From NCBI GenBank assembly GCA_016801885.1, contig CM028895.1:16512001-16576000 (forward strand): DNA of 64,000 nucleotides, written 5' to 3'. Position 1 is the stretch's first letter. The number at the start of each line of letters is the position of its first letter. Below are positions 39,101 through 49,694 of this stretch, in pieces. The notes under the pieces were generated by a model. The model did not search any database, had not been told where the DNA came from, and worked only from the letters and a program-made list of their open reading frames with translations. Position numbers and translations under genes: made by a program. The stretch comes from Toxotes chatareus (lineage: Eukaryota; Chordata; Actinopteri; Toxotidae).

Positions 39101-40836
39101 TGATGGTGTTTTTACTCCAACTTACAAGACTGAACTCTTGACTATAAGTCCTGAAAAACAGATCTAGACAATTAAAGTCAAACTGACTAGAAACATGTCT
39201 GACTACACTGAGTTAATGAAAGAGTAAAGAGTTCATTTAACATAATTATTTCCAACATTTTACAATGTCAAGGAGTCAAAAAATAAACGGAGAGTCGACG
39301 CTTTCCTGTGTTCCACAACACTAACCTGGCCTGTTAGAATAACTATACAAACCCACCTGCCATATTTATTTATGCCAAAGAATATAAGATGGCAATTTTG
39401 CAGTGTGCAGACTTCATTGTCTGTTGTCAAGGTTCCTCATAACTCATGTTTGGAAAACTTGACCCTCAGTGAGCAAGTCATTGTCAGTGTCATAAATACA
39501 TCCCATAAGGCCTTGTTGTTAGATGAATTTGTTTTGAGTGACATCCCCCCCAAAAAATACATCAGCAGTTCAATTTGCGACTTGTTTGATCTATTTTGTT
39601 GATCTTGTTGTCATGTAGCATTTTCCTTTCACTCTCCAGCATATTTTAATGTGTTCACTAGGGTAAAACGCACTGAAAGAAGCAAAATGTTTAATTTTAA
39701 GACTTGAACATTTTTTTCTTCTTTTTCTCTAAAAAGAAATTTGAGTTGGGTCAAAAACTTGATTAGCTCTTTGAATAATCTACTTTCATCTTCGAGGTTG
39801 TGTCTCTGCAGAGTTTTAGTGATATTTCAGCCCTGCTGATAAATCTCCCCGGGCTGGAGCCCTGCACACTCTGAACTTTTATTGAACATGAACGTATAAA
39901 AGGAGAAAGCATTTTCTGAGTTTCCTCCTGTTCACCTCCAGAAAGCTGTGAGCCTTTCACCTTCACCATGTATCACCGTCCTCATTCATTATGGCCTCAG
40001 CAGACGGTGAGTCTCACTCAGCTGCTCTGTCCCACCTCCTTTGACCCACTGGCCCAACATATGGAGGTGCTGCCGTGGTCCATGTGGTCCAGGGGAGAAA
40101 GTTAAACTTTAATCTGGCCAGCTACTGGGGAATTTGCTCTAAGTTTCCCTGACAGGTGGTGTTTTAATTATTGAAAATGCTCAGTCCATATTTAGTTTAG
40201 CCACGAAAGAGTCTTTCATCAAGAACAACAACTTGCAGCCAGAGCCATGAACTTATTGCAAACATGAGGTAATTCTGAGCATTTCTGCCTTTTCTCCCTA
40301 CTGTGCTGTTATGCGCTGTGCATGCATAAACATCTTCTTTATTAAGCATCTCATCCAGCTCACCCACTCTACAACATTAATATTGTATGTGTTTGAAAAT
40401 TCAAGTAGCTGCTGTTGAAAACAGACAACGAGGAACAGTTGTTTAGATCCATACCAATTATTTTTCTATATTCATGTGTTTGGAGAAATCACCTTTCCCA
40501 TGATAACAGCCTCTCTGAGGCACCCAACACTGCAATATATCCTAGACGGAGAAATTACCAATTAGCATACAAATATGCACAAGGTTCTCTTTGTGTAGCT
40601 TCATGTATAAGCAACTAAAGCTGGATTTCATACCAAAGAAAAATGTGTCGGAGACGGTGAGGCTGTGTACATCGTTAGTTTGAAAAACAAGTGACACTGC
40701 TTGGACAACTTGAGAGTTTGTGCAACAGATGAACTGAGTGTGTCTCAGTTCTGTGTCTGAGCTCAGCCACAGTTCCCACGCAGTTATAGATGCAGATTTA
40801 TATATCAAATATTTGCCATTCGTGGTCCACCAAGAG

Positions 40837-40884
<48 letters not shown>
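40837..40884 (+). repeat. (CTAT)12 microsatellite
   Basis: Twelve perfect CTAT units followed by a T run. Confidence 0.98.
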
Positions 40885-41094
40885 TTTTTTTCCCCACACA
40901 TTCTAACAGGCTTAGCTCATAGCACCAAACATGACATGCAGTAGGTATATTTATGACAAGGGAATTCATAATGCATATTTAAAGCTGACCATATGGTTGT
41001 TCATACAGAACACTGGCTTTTCACGGGAATCAGTGTGTTTCTTGTAAACCAGATGGATGTTATTGTTCAGTGTTCACGCTAACGTGCTACACTC

Positions 41095-41517
41095 CAGTGG
41101 AATGCAACCTGGTACATTTAATTCAATACAATACATATGCTTGTACTTTCCTTGAGTTTTTTCATTTCATGCTAATTTGTACCTGTGACTCCTCTAAATT
41201 TCAGAGGGTAATGTACTATTTACTCCACTACATTTATTAGTGTTATAACAGTTGTAGTTACAGGTTACGTAGCAGGTTAAAACGAGCCTCACCTTGAGTA
41301 ACTGGAGCAATAAAATACTCCTTACACATGAATACATCACTATTAACAATCCAACAATAGGTAATTATAAGACACTAAAGCCATTTCTATGCATAATCAG
41401 CTCTTTTACTTTAATTTTTAAGTATATTAAGATGATAATACTTATACATTTTTATCTAAGTGAGATTTTGAATGTTGGATTTGATCTGAGTAGATCTGAA
41501 TACTTATCCCATCACTG
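41095..41517. mobile_element. hAT-type MITE, second copy
   Basis: This is the same family as 30862-31325 in the opposite orientation. It starts cagtggaatgcaacctggta, contains actccactacatttatta and ends gatctgaatacttatcccat followed by cactg. It is more diverged. The flanking octamers do not match convincingly. Confidence 0.7.
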
Positions 41518-43344
41518 CCGCACCTCACACTATTATCTCAGTCTCTCTAATACTACAGGAAGTGGAGAGTGTGCTGTTAACACGAGGACAGCATCTTAAT
41601 GCACTGTAGTCTTCTTAAAGAACAAATCCTGAGCATATGTCTGGAGAATGATGAATGTATCTACCTTCCCAAGCTCCTTATAACACACACGCGCATTTTA
41701 GTTTAGCAATCGTGAATAGGTGAATCACAATAGACAAAATAAACCTGTACAATCTAATACAATCCAAGACAATGCAAAAAATACTGCCTTGGTGAAGGTG
41801 GTGATTCAACTCTATAGTCATTTTTTGTTCATAGTTAATGGAGTCTTATTAGGGGGGCTAATTAAACCTTTAGCAGTAAATATTAGGTATACCTTTGACA
41901 AGAGGTTTTCAAACTGTGTGGCGGCCTGCCCAGGGGGGAAGCAGAAGAAGAAAAACACATGAGGTGAAAGGAACAGGTGCATGTTGGCGTTCAAACAAAA
42001 AAACTGGATGTTAGTCATTGTTGTTTGCCCCGGGCACCAACGCAGTCAGCAGCAGCACCGGCTGTGTCAGCCCATTAACGCATTTTAAAACCCTTAGCGC
42101 CCAACTGTAGCAATTTCCCTCATGATTCAAGTCATAACTCAGTCAACGTGATATAAACGTATTTCTGTAATCACTGTGACTTACACTTTCTGAGGATGTC
42201 ATTGTGATTAAATGTCCATAAATCAGCTCAGAAAGCAGCAGAAACAAAGCTGATCCTTAGTACTCCTGACCTTGCGTGAGCATGATCATGTTTTGAAGTT
42301 TTCTTCGGTATCAAAGATGGCTGTGGTGTCAGGTGGGGCGGTGTAAGGGGGTCAAAGTGTCAAACCCCTCCCTCACAATATACTGCAATCCAATACAAGA
42401 ACACCAGTGGCCAGACAGTTGTTATCAGTGCCTCTGGGACAAAGTAACACAAACTGACCACTGCATGCTTCACAGTGGTGGTGTTTGTTGCAGGCCTGTG
42501 TTAGTGCATTGCATCACGCTGTTTACAGCAGAGGCTGCTTTTATTGTGTCTTCACCTGTAAATGCCTCCTCAGCTTGAGAGGATTTCAGGTGGTTAGACA
42601 GCAGTTTTTGGTGTGAAATTCAGTTTGTCACCAAACAGCGGGTGAGTCACCGTTTAGCTGTACGTTGTAAAAGGGAGGAAAACCATGTATGTATTGTGCA
42701 CACTTTGAAAGAAAGCGCTGTGGTTTTCCTGTTTGTCCTTGCAGACTCTAAAGATTTGTCAGGCAGGATTCAAAACATGCATTTTAGTGCAGAAAAAATC
42801 CTGCTTAACTTAATTTTTCTTTGCTGCTGAAACAAACAAACAAAAAAACAGACATGAATTCTGTTTGCATTTTCCCCTCACATGGTAATCTTCAGCTCAG
42901 TAATCTAAAATTGGGAAAAAATAAAATATCACCTGCGCTCAGCGTTTAAATGCTGTAAGAGGAATTCCTATAGAGCCTGTGCTGTGTTTTGGTCTCTTTC
43001 AAGTCATAACATCAAATTTTAATGACTAGCATCAAATAGAGTGAGCACCTACAGTAAACAGCAGTGCTCACGAAAAGAGAAAACAGAGCTTGCAAGGCTG
43101 TTTTCTTTTCCCCATCACACAGGAACAGAAACAGAGCATCCTGCTTGTTTTGACCAATTTTCAGTTCATTTACTTTTTCATATAATCAAGCAGAGGAAGA
43201 TGATTCTAAATTGATTTAGTCGGCTTTTACTTAATGTTCATGGCATTCACTCCTGGCAGCAAATGGGCAGAAATCCAGTGACCCGTCCTGACACGCATTA
43301 GCCTGACATACTGTGAAAGAGGCAAAGGCCTCACCTGCACTCAG

Positions 43345-43400
43345 TCTTTAATTAAAGGCTACTGAGGGCAATGAAAGATGGGAATAACAACAGAACACAG
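43345..43400 (+). repeat. 56-bp direct repeat, copy A
   Basis: The sequence from tctttaattaaaggctactg to aacaacagaacacag is identical over 56 bp to 44105-44160, with the flanks differing immediately on both sides. The period is 760 bp. Confidence 0.95.
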
Positions 43401-43939
43401 CTTTAAACCAGACAGTTCAATGTTAAGTCTACCAGATGTCGATGTTTGTTATACCTGGAATAAGATTGCTGTAAATTGGATCCTTTAATGACTTTTCCTC
43501 CATATTGAGGCTGATTAGAAGACACTTAAATGAGGATCACAAAGTGAAGCTGTTAGAGAGCTTGTAACCAGAAGGAAATCAAATGTTTTTTTTGGCAGAG
43601 AAAGATTTAAAAAAAAAAAAAGAAAGAAAAGCTATTTGAAGCTAACACCTGTTCATTTCAAAGGCAGAAATCCACATTTCATTAGTTCCTGGCATATGGA
43701 ATATGACAAACACCACCACTTTCCTTTTAACTGAATCACAACATTCACAAATGTTAGGACACTAATTGTGATAGAAAACACTGCAGTGATTCTGTGTTAT
43801 TACAGCTAACTTAGTGACCTGAAGCCAAATGCAAAGTTCAAAATTAGCCTAGTTATAACTTGTTTACCCAATAAAGCTTTATCAACACCACTGATTTAAA
43901 ACAGTAAACTCGTACTTGCATAGAGGTATCTTATAACCT

Positions 43940-44163
43940 ATGGTGGAGTAAACATTCACATCTTTTACAACAACAACAAACAAAAAAAAAGCTGATAAGC
44001 ATTTTACTGTTGTAGTTGGTTGAGGTGCAGCTAGCTTTAACAGCATTTTTATTGATGGGAAGTTTATTGTATCCCACATTTTGTATGTCAAATTTTCATT
44101 TGTATCTTTAATTAAAGGCTACTGAGGGCAATGAAAGATGGGAATAACAACAGAACACAGTAA
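43940..44163. mobile_element. Truncated hAT-type MITE interrupted by a 56-bp duplicate
   Basis: This copy starts with ctatggtggagtaaacattc and includes gcattttactgttgtagttg and aggtgcagctagctttaac, corresponding to the first part of the 30862 copy. After about 44104 the similarity is broken by an exact copy of 43345-43400 and no opposite end was found. Confidence 0.5.
44105..44160 (+). repeat. 56-bp direct repeat, copy B
   Basis: Exact copy of 43345-43400, sitting in or beside a truncated hAT MITE. It could be templated filler DNA from break repair or an assembly artefact. It is not a known element end. Confidence 0.95.
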
Positions 44164-45226
44164 CTATACAATATATTGGATGTTATACTACAGCTCATGA
44201 TGTGACACTGGCTGCCTGTTTATATAGATGACTGCTGTTGATTAAACAGCATTACAAATATTTCCAATCAGTAACTTAAACTGAATTGTTCACTCAATAA
44301 GACATTTCATAAGTTTTAAAGCTGCAGCAAAGTTGAGTGAATCACTGGGAAAAACATTACACACACTAACCAAGCGATGGACTCGAGTCAATCCTGATGA
44401 ACGAGCAATGGGTGAGGTCACACTCTGAATCTTTTATGGTGCTGGTTATCCAGCACACATGGAGCGGGGAAAAAGCAAAGTACATGATTTTTAGTGCCAA
44501 AGCCTCAGTTTTCTTCACCCACTTGGCCTCCCCAAAAACCTTACAATTCTGCAATAACAAATCACATTTTGACATTTGGGGATTTTGCGAAAAAACAAAC
44601 AAACAAAAAACCACAATTTCCCGCTCAAAGTACCAGAATGACACACCCTCTTGTGTTTCAACTGAATACATGTGGTTAATTGTCATAGTGAATTAAGCCT
44701 GGGCTAGTGTGGGTTTTTTAGCGGGCTGGAGGTTGCAAAGGCAACATTGGGTTGTGGTCATGGGGAGGTAAAAAAGTTGGACTTTGGTAAAACACAGGGA
44801 TTTGGAGAAAGAACCCATTCCGGGATTTAGTTGTGCCATACATGTAGAATGAAAGAATATCCTGGATTTTCCCCGGCTGAACACTAAGCTGCGGTGGCTA
44901 CACTAAGATGTCTCAAGCTTCCCATATAGAAATAAGAGGATAACTTGGAATGGTGTGGTGCAGCACAAATCTTTGACCCAGAATTACCAGAGTCTGACCC
45001 AAAATAGATTTAGCTAGACCCGTGTTTCTGTGCAGAGTCCCTTCCTTAAATAGCTTGACAGCTCATGCCAACACACAAAACTAATTTGAAAGTCAAATAA
45101 TGTCAAATCGTTATTTATCAGAGCAAACAGAATAAACATTCATTTCTTTGTTAAATGCAGGGAACAGGTTTTTGCTTTTTTTTTTTTTTAAATGAAAAGG
45201 AGTGATCGCTCAAATCCAATGGCTCT

Positions 45227-45232
45227 TTTATT
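45227..45232 (-). terminator. Candidate distal poly(A) signal AATAAA for flrt2
   Basis: AATAAA on the minus strand, preceded by A/T-rich sequence of 3' UTR character (45232-45340) and followed within 30-60 nt by an A-rich tract. It lies about 4.5 kb past the flrt2 stop, a plausible length for a long FLRT2 3' UTR. The 46850-47231 MITE would then be inside the UTR. This is inference only. Confidence 0.2.
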
Positions 45233-46849
45233 TTTAAAAAGCTTCACTTAAGTATTTACAGTTTGTGCAAAAACATTTAAAGGTTTCAAGGACTTTACAT
45301 TGTAAGTTCAACCTCAAGGCACATACATGGAACAACATCAATATTTCATCATGAGAACAGAAATTTAACTTTGGTTCCTAAGAAAACGTCTCGGTGTGGA
45401 TGGCTAACGTAACACTGCGAGTGTCTCGATGTGAAGTCAGGATGGCAAAGTATCCCAACACAGCTGTTTTACATGCACTGTAAATTTCCAGCCTACTTTC
45501 TCTAAACCATATGAGAACCTTTGTGTATGGTTGCTCATACTGTATCTCAACCACTGCTGGGTGATTGCTTGAAAAAAAAACCAAACAAACAAAACTTTAA
45601 AGTCCAAAACCTGCTATGACAAAAATGAAAGGCTACAAAGCTAAATACAGTACATGCTAAAATCCTTGAATGAATGTCACCATTTGCCGTGAAGGTTTTG
45701 CCTACAGGAAGAAAAGATGACTTTAAACGTATTCAGTTTCAGCCTCTCAGGTGTTTTGTCTGAACTGACCTCTCAGTGATTAAACATAATTATTTCAATG
45801 CGAATCAATGAGCTTTAAGGGAAATTACTTCTCGGCACCCTGAAACAGTAATAAACCGACGCTAGCAGTCTGCAATACATTTAGTGTAATTCCATCGGTC
45901 ACGGCACTGCAGCCGCATTCTTTCATCAAGCAAGTTGAAAATTAAGAGTAATGTACGCTGCAAAGCAACCACCAAAAGCTCCTTCCCAGCCTCGGTTGAA
46001 TCATTATCCATGCACCGCTTAAGGTCTGGACGTATGGATGAACAGTCTCTCGTTAGCTACTGCGTGGCATGCTTAGTGTTGTTCTCCCTGTTAATACTGT
46101 TATTGTTGCTGCCGTGGCTGCAATCTGTTGGAGAAATGTGCTTTCTGTTCTGCTGTCTCTTTGTGTCTCATCTTTTCCGCTCCCTGTCCTCTTCCCACTT
46201 AAAACACTCTCTAGCTAATCATTCAGTCCTGCATAAAAGGTAAGGCAAATATCTGTCTTCGTTACACATTCACAGACAGGGGAGATACTACATGTTGCAA
46301 TAGATTGACCTGACTTGTCAGCATGTGACTAAAGATAGGGCTTTCATCTATAACGAAAAAAAAAACAAAGAACAAAAAAAACAAAAACAATCTAAACACT
46401 ATCTGGTGTAAATGTTCAAGTGTTTCCGTGCGGGGGGTCATGGTCAGCTGGTGCAAAGCATGTAGCAAACCACACATGATGAACTGTCGGTAGGTCAGGT
46501 GCTCAGCCATGATTGTTAAGCAGGGCAGATCAAAGCGCAGGTCAGAGCAGCCTGGTGCGTCTGTGTATTGGTTGTACTGATATGTGGATATTAGTAAAAA
46601 AGAGTAAAAGAAAAAGTGGAGATGCTTTGATAACCACAGAGGACCTAAGTGTTAATAAACCCAACATAAAAAAGAAATCCATCCAAACAAGTCATGTTTT
46701 TAGAAGTATTTACCGGTAGTCTTAAAACCTTAGTTTGCTTAAAACAGGTGAACATGTTGTTGACCAGGGGAATGAGATAATTATTTTGTAATTTTGTTGC
46801 AACGCAAATGAATTTATTTAATTTAATTTTATTTATTTATTTATTTTAC

Positions 46850-47231
46850 TTAAAGGAGCACTCTGACACTTTTTGAAAAAGGTTATTTTCACTTTTTGCC
46901 AAGAGTTAGGTGAAAACTGATCCCACTCTGCTGTCCATATGAAGCTGCAAGCCAGGGGACAGCTAGTTCAGCTAACCTGCCTCTGCCCAAAGGTCACACA
47001 ATGTGCAGGCTGACAAATCAACAAGATATATCTTGTTTGTTTAATCCAGACAAAACACCAAAGTGTAAAACTGACACATGGTTTTCTTACCTTTGGAAAG
47101 AACTGGGCCATCTGTTTCTGTTTTTCAGTCTTTAAGCTAGCAGTAGCTTCATACTTCATCAATTTTCTCATCTAAGTCTCAGCAAGAAAGTACATAAAAA
47201 GGTTTCTGAAAATGTCAGACTATTGCTTTAA
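46850..47231. mobile_element. TTAAAGG-type MITE, 382 bp
   Basis: It starts ttaaaggagcactctgacac and ends tgtcagactattgctttaa, imperfect terminal inverted repeats. The interior has ccaagagttaggtgaaaact, atgaagctgcaagccagggg, ctgcccaaaggt and cttgtttgtttaatccagac, the landmarks of a very common percomorph repeat. It may lie within a long flrt2 3' UTR. Superfamily is uncertain. Confidence 0.7.
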
Positions 47232-49111
47232 ATGTTTTCCCAATAACAGATTTTGTTGTTTCAGCACGTTGCCATTTGTCTTAAAGAATTGTTATAAAAT
47301 TTTAAGTCCAACAGGTGGGTCAAAAATATGTCAGCTGTCATATTACAAACGAGATTTTAAGACATGACATGACAATGTTAAGACAAATGATTTTATTAAT
47401 TCACGTGTTTGTTAATGTTCCGAATGTTGGCTCGTTTAATCAGACTTTAAACGTCGGGGCCGTGAACGTCTGTGCATCATCTCAAATTAAAGTCCATATG
47501 ATCGTAATCTGAGCTGGAATTACAGTAAGTGCAGTTGCTTTTGAGATACTCCGACCTCTGAGTTAAATCCTCTCAGAGATAATCTCCACGCTCTGGAATA
47601 ACTCAAGTACAAGCCCTTAAAAATCATCTGACAGGAAATTTTCGGCCTAGTTTGTGATCATTCTCCACTGTGTATGTCCAAGCAGCTGAATCTGTGTGCC
47701 TCACAAAGAGTTAACACACACTCTCTCCCAGCGTGAGCTCCATGCAGCCAAGTGAAAATAAAGTCTACATATTTTTCTCCCTTTTTTGGTTGAGGATTAT
47801 GAGGAGAGGGGGAAAAGAAAGAGGGGGAGCAGAGGGGTCGGCGGTGGGAATTCTTTAAGCTTGGCCCCTCAAAATAAAATCTTGTCAAATCAAATAAAGT
47901 CTTCTTAAGAAGCGCATAATGAAGACCTCTCACTGGCACCTCACATGCAAAGAACTGCCACCACAGCCCATGAGCTGAAGGGCAAGAAAACTGTTTTAAT
48001 TGAGCCCACGCAGGGATCAAAGGTGTAGAGACAGACAGGGAGACATGAGTCGGACAGAGACTGAAAGACACGGAAAGCGAGGGGAATGGGGTAAAAATCA
48101 TCATCGCAGAAGCTAACGTCGTGTGGTGAGCAGGTGCATTGTTCAGGTGTGCAAACCATAAACGAAGCAGGCAGTCTCATAAATGTAGACAAAAGGATAA
48201 ATGATGAGATCCTGGCTGAGCTGCTCAGTCACAACTGTGCTCTGTGAGGATCAGGGGCGGAGTGAGATCTTATTGTTGTAATTTCCTAATTTATCAAAAA
48301 GCCTAATGAATGCTAGGACAAGGCTGAAATAAGTGGGAGTATAATTAGCATTATGTGTGTGTCTTCTCAAAATTCATCATGTCCACACACACACACATGC
48401 ACACAGGGAGGAACAGTAGCCTCCATGATAGACCACAGTGGTGAAAATCCATATAATTTAGCCTCCAAACACAGAAAACACTGTTAGTTTTAAATGATTC
48501 CACATCACTGGGTAGCTCGATGAGCATTAATACTCTAAACAATGCTGTTTGGCCATGAGTAATGTTGTCTGGGTAATGGACTCTAGGGGAATGGTGGAGG
48601 TAAAGTGATCTCTCTGTCTTGCCCTCTGTTCCTCTGTCCCACACATGACGCTGAGGGAAACTGCCCCCTTGTGGCCTCACTTGCCAAAACAGGGAAAACA
48701 GGCAACAAAAAAAAAAAGAAAAGAAAAAAAAAAGAAGCAGAACAAATTAGGGAATTTCTTCAAAAGGATCTGCATGTCTCAGCACATCCATGCGCCTCAT
48801 TAGGGACAATAATCCTTTGTTGCTTTTTAAGCTCATGTTAATAATTGCACCTCTTCACCACAAAAACAAACGTGCTGAAAATGACACATCCTTTTCCAGA
48901 GTTTTCCAAGAGCGTCTCTGGACTAAGCTCACCTTTGTTCCACTGTAAACCAACAGAACAAAGATGCTTTTAGTCTTCAGGCTCTTTTGGGAAATCTCAG
49001 TCCAGGCTTTCCAATGACATTCTCCCTATACAACCAGCCACAATCCCTTACATGTGAGCACCACCTCTGCTCATTTCCTGCCTTGCTTCCATTAATAAGA
49101 AAGTGCACTTC
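47232..49111. other. Possible flrt2 3' UTR or downstream intergenic DNA
   Basis: A minus-strand frame of 148 codons at 48104-47658 is the longest in this part. It has low-complexity Ser/Leu/Pro sequence, no recognised domain and no splice context supporting it. A-rich interruptions lie at 48709-48735. If the distal poly(A) signal at 45232 is used, this region is transcribed with flrt2. Confidence 0.4.
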
Positions 49112-49136
49112 TTTTTTTTTTTTTTTTTTTTTTTTT
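49112..49136. repeat. T25 homopolymer (A25 on minus strand)
   Basis: A 25-nt T run on the plus strand, just downstream of a minus-strand AATAAA. Confidence 0.98.
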
Positions 49137-49694
49137 ACATGCCACCAATGAACCAGTGCTTTATTTCCACAGCGCTCTAATCAGCAGTGTTTGGATTTCC
49201 CCTGTGCTGTGTTGTCTTTACCACTGTTCTGTTGTACTGGGGAGTGTTTGCAGTGTGTCAAAGCGCAAAAAGGCCATATTTTGCTTCTGTGGTTAGCAAA
49301 GGATCCCAGCCCTCTAAGCGCCCCAACGTTTCCTAGGCTCCTAGCGTTCGTCAGAAGCTACACCCAGGGTGCCGTGATTGTACAAATCCATGTTCATGTA
49401 CAGTACTGACCATTAAAACAACTTTCAAAACCCTGCTGATTATAAAAAAAAGAAACACTTGTATCTCTTTTTCTAAGAATAAAAAAGATAGCAGAGAATC
49501 CCACAGTATTATCCACAGTATAAATTACATTGTAGACAGAACTTGGAAATATATATAGTACAGTTATATTTCACTAGAATTTTTATGGTTTTTGTTGTCT
49601 ACACAAACGGTTTATGTGTGTGTATTTATGTTGTTAAGTATGTCTGGTGTGTGTGTGTGTATGAGCGAATGCTGCTGTAGAGTTTGCTGCTGCA
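49137..49694 (-). other. flrt2: flrt2 3' UTR, proximal part
   Basis: After the TGA-side end of the coding sequence the minus strand runs AT-rich for 558 nt to an AATAAA at 49165-49160. About 23 nt further on is a genomic tract of 25 A (49136-49112). The signal and spacing fit a cleavage site. FLRT2 mRNAs in other vertebrates have long 3' UTRs, so this may be only a proximal end. Confidence 0.4.
49160..49165 (-). terminator. Candidate proximal poly(A) signal AATAAA for flrt2
   Basis: AATAAA on the minus strand, 530 nt beyond the flrt2 stop codon. The 25-nt A tract at 49136-49112 sits just where cleavage would occur, so cDNA ends mapping here could be internal priming and not true polyadenylation. 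Confidence 0.35.

Larger units (their letters stand above)
35136..43344. other. Intergenic with retroelement remnants
   Basis: Apart from the retroelement remnant at 38.6-39.1 kb, the CTAT array and the hAT MITE at 41.1 kb, nothing is supported. Open frames in 35.9-36.5 kb and 42.3-42.8 kb have no recognisable domains. Confidence 0.55.

Noticed and set aside
47658..48104. 148-codon open frame on the minus strand
   Set aside because: No recognised domain, low-complexity start, no splice or promoter support; likely chance within UTR or intergenic DNA.
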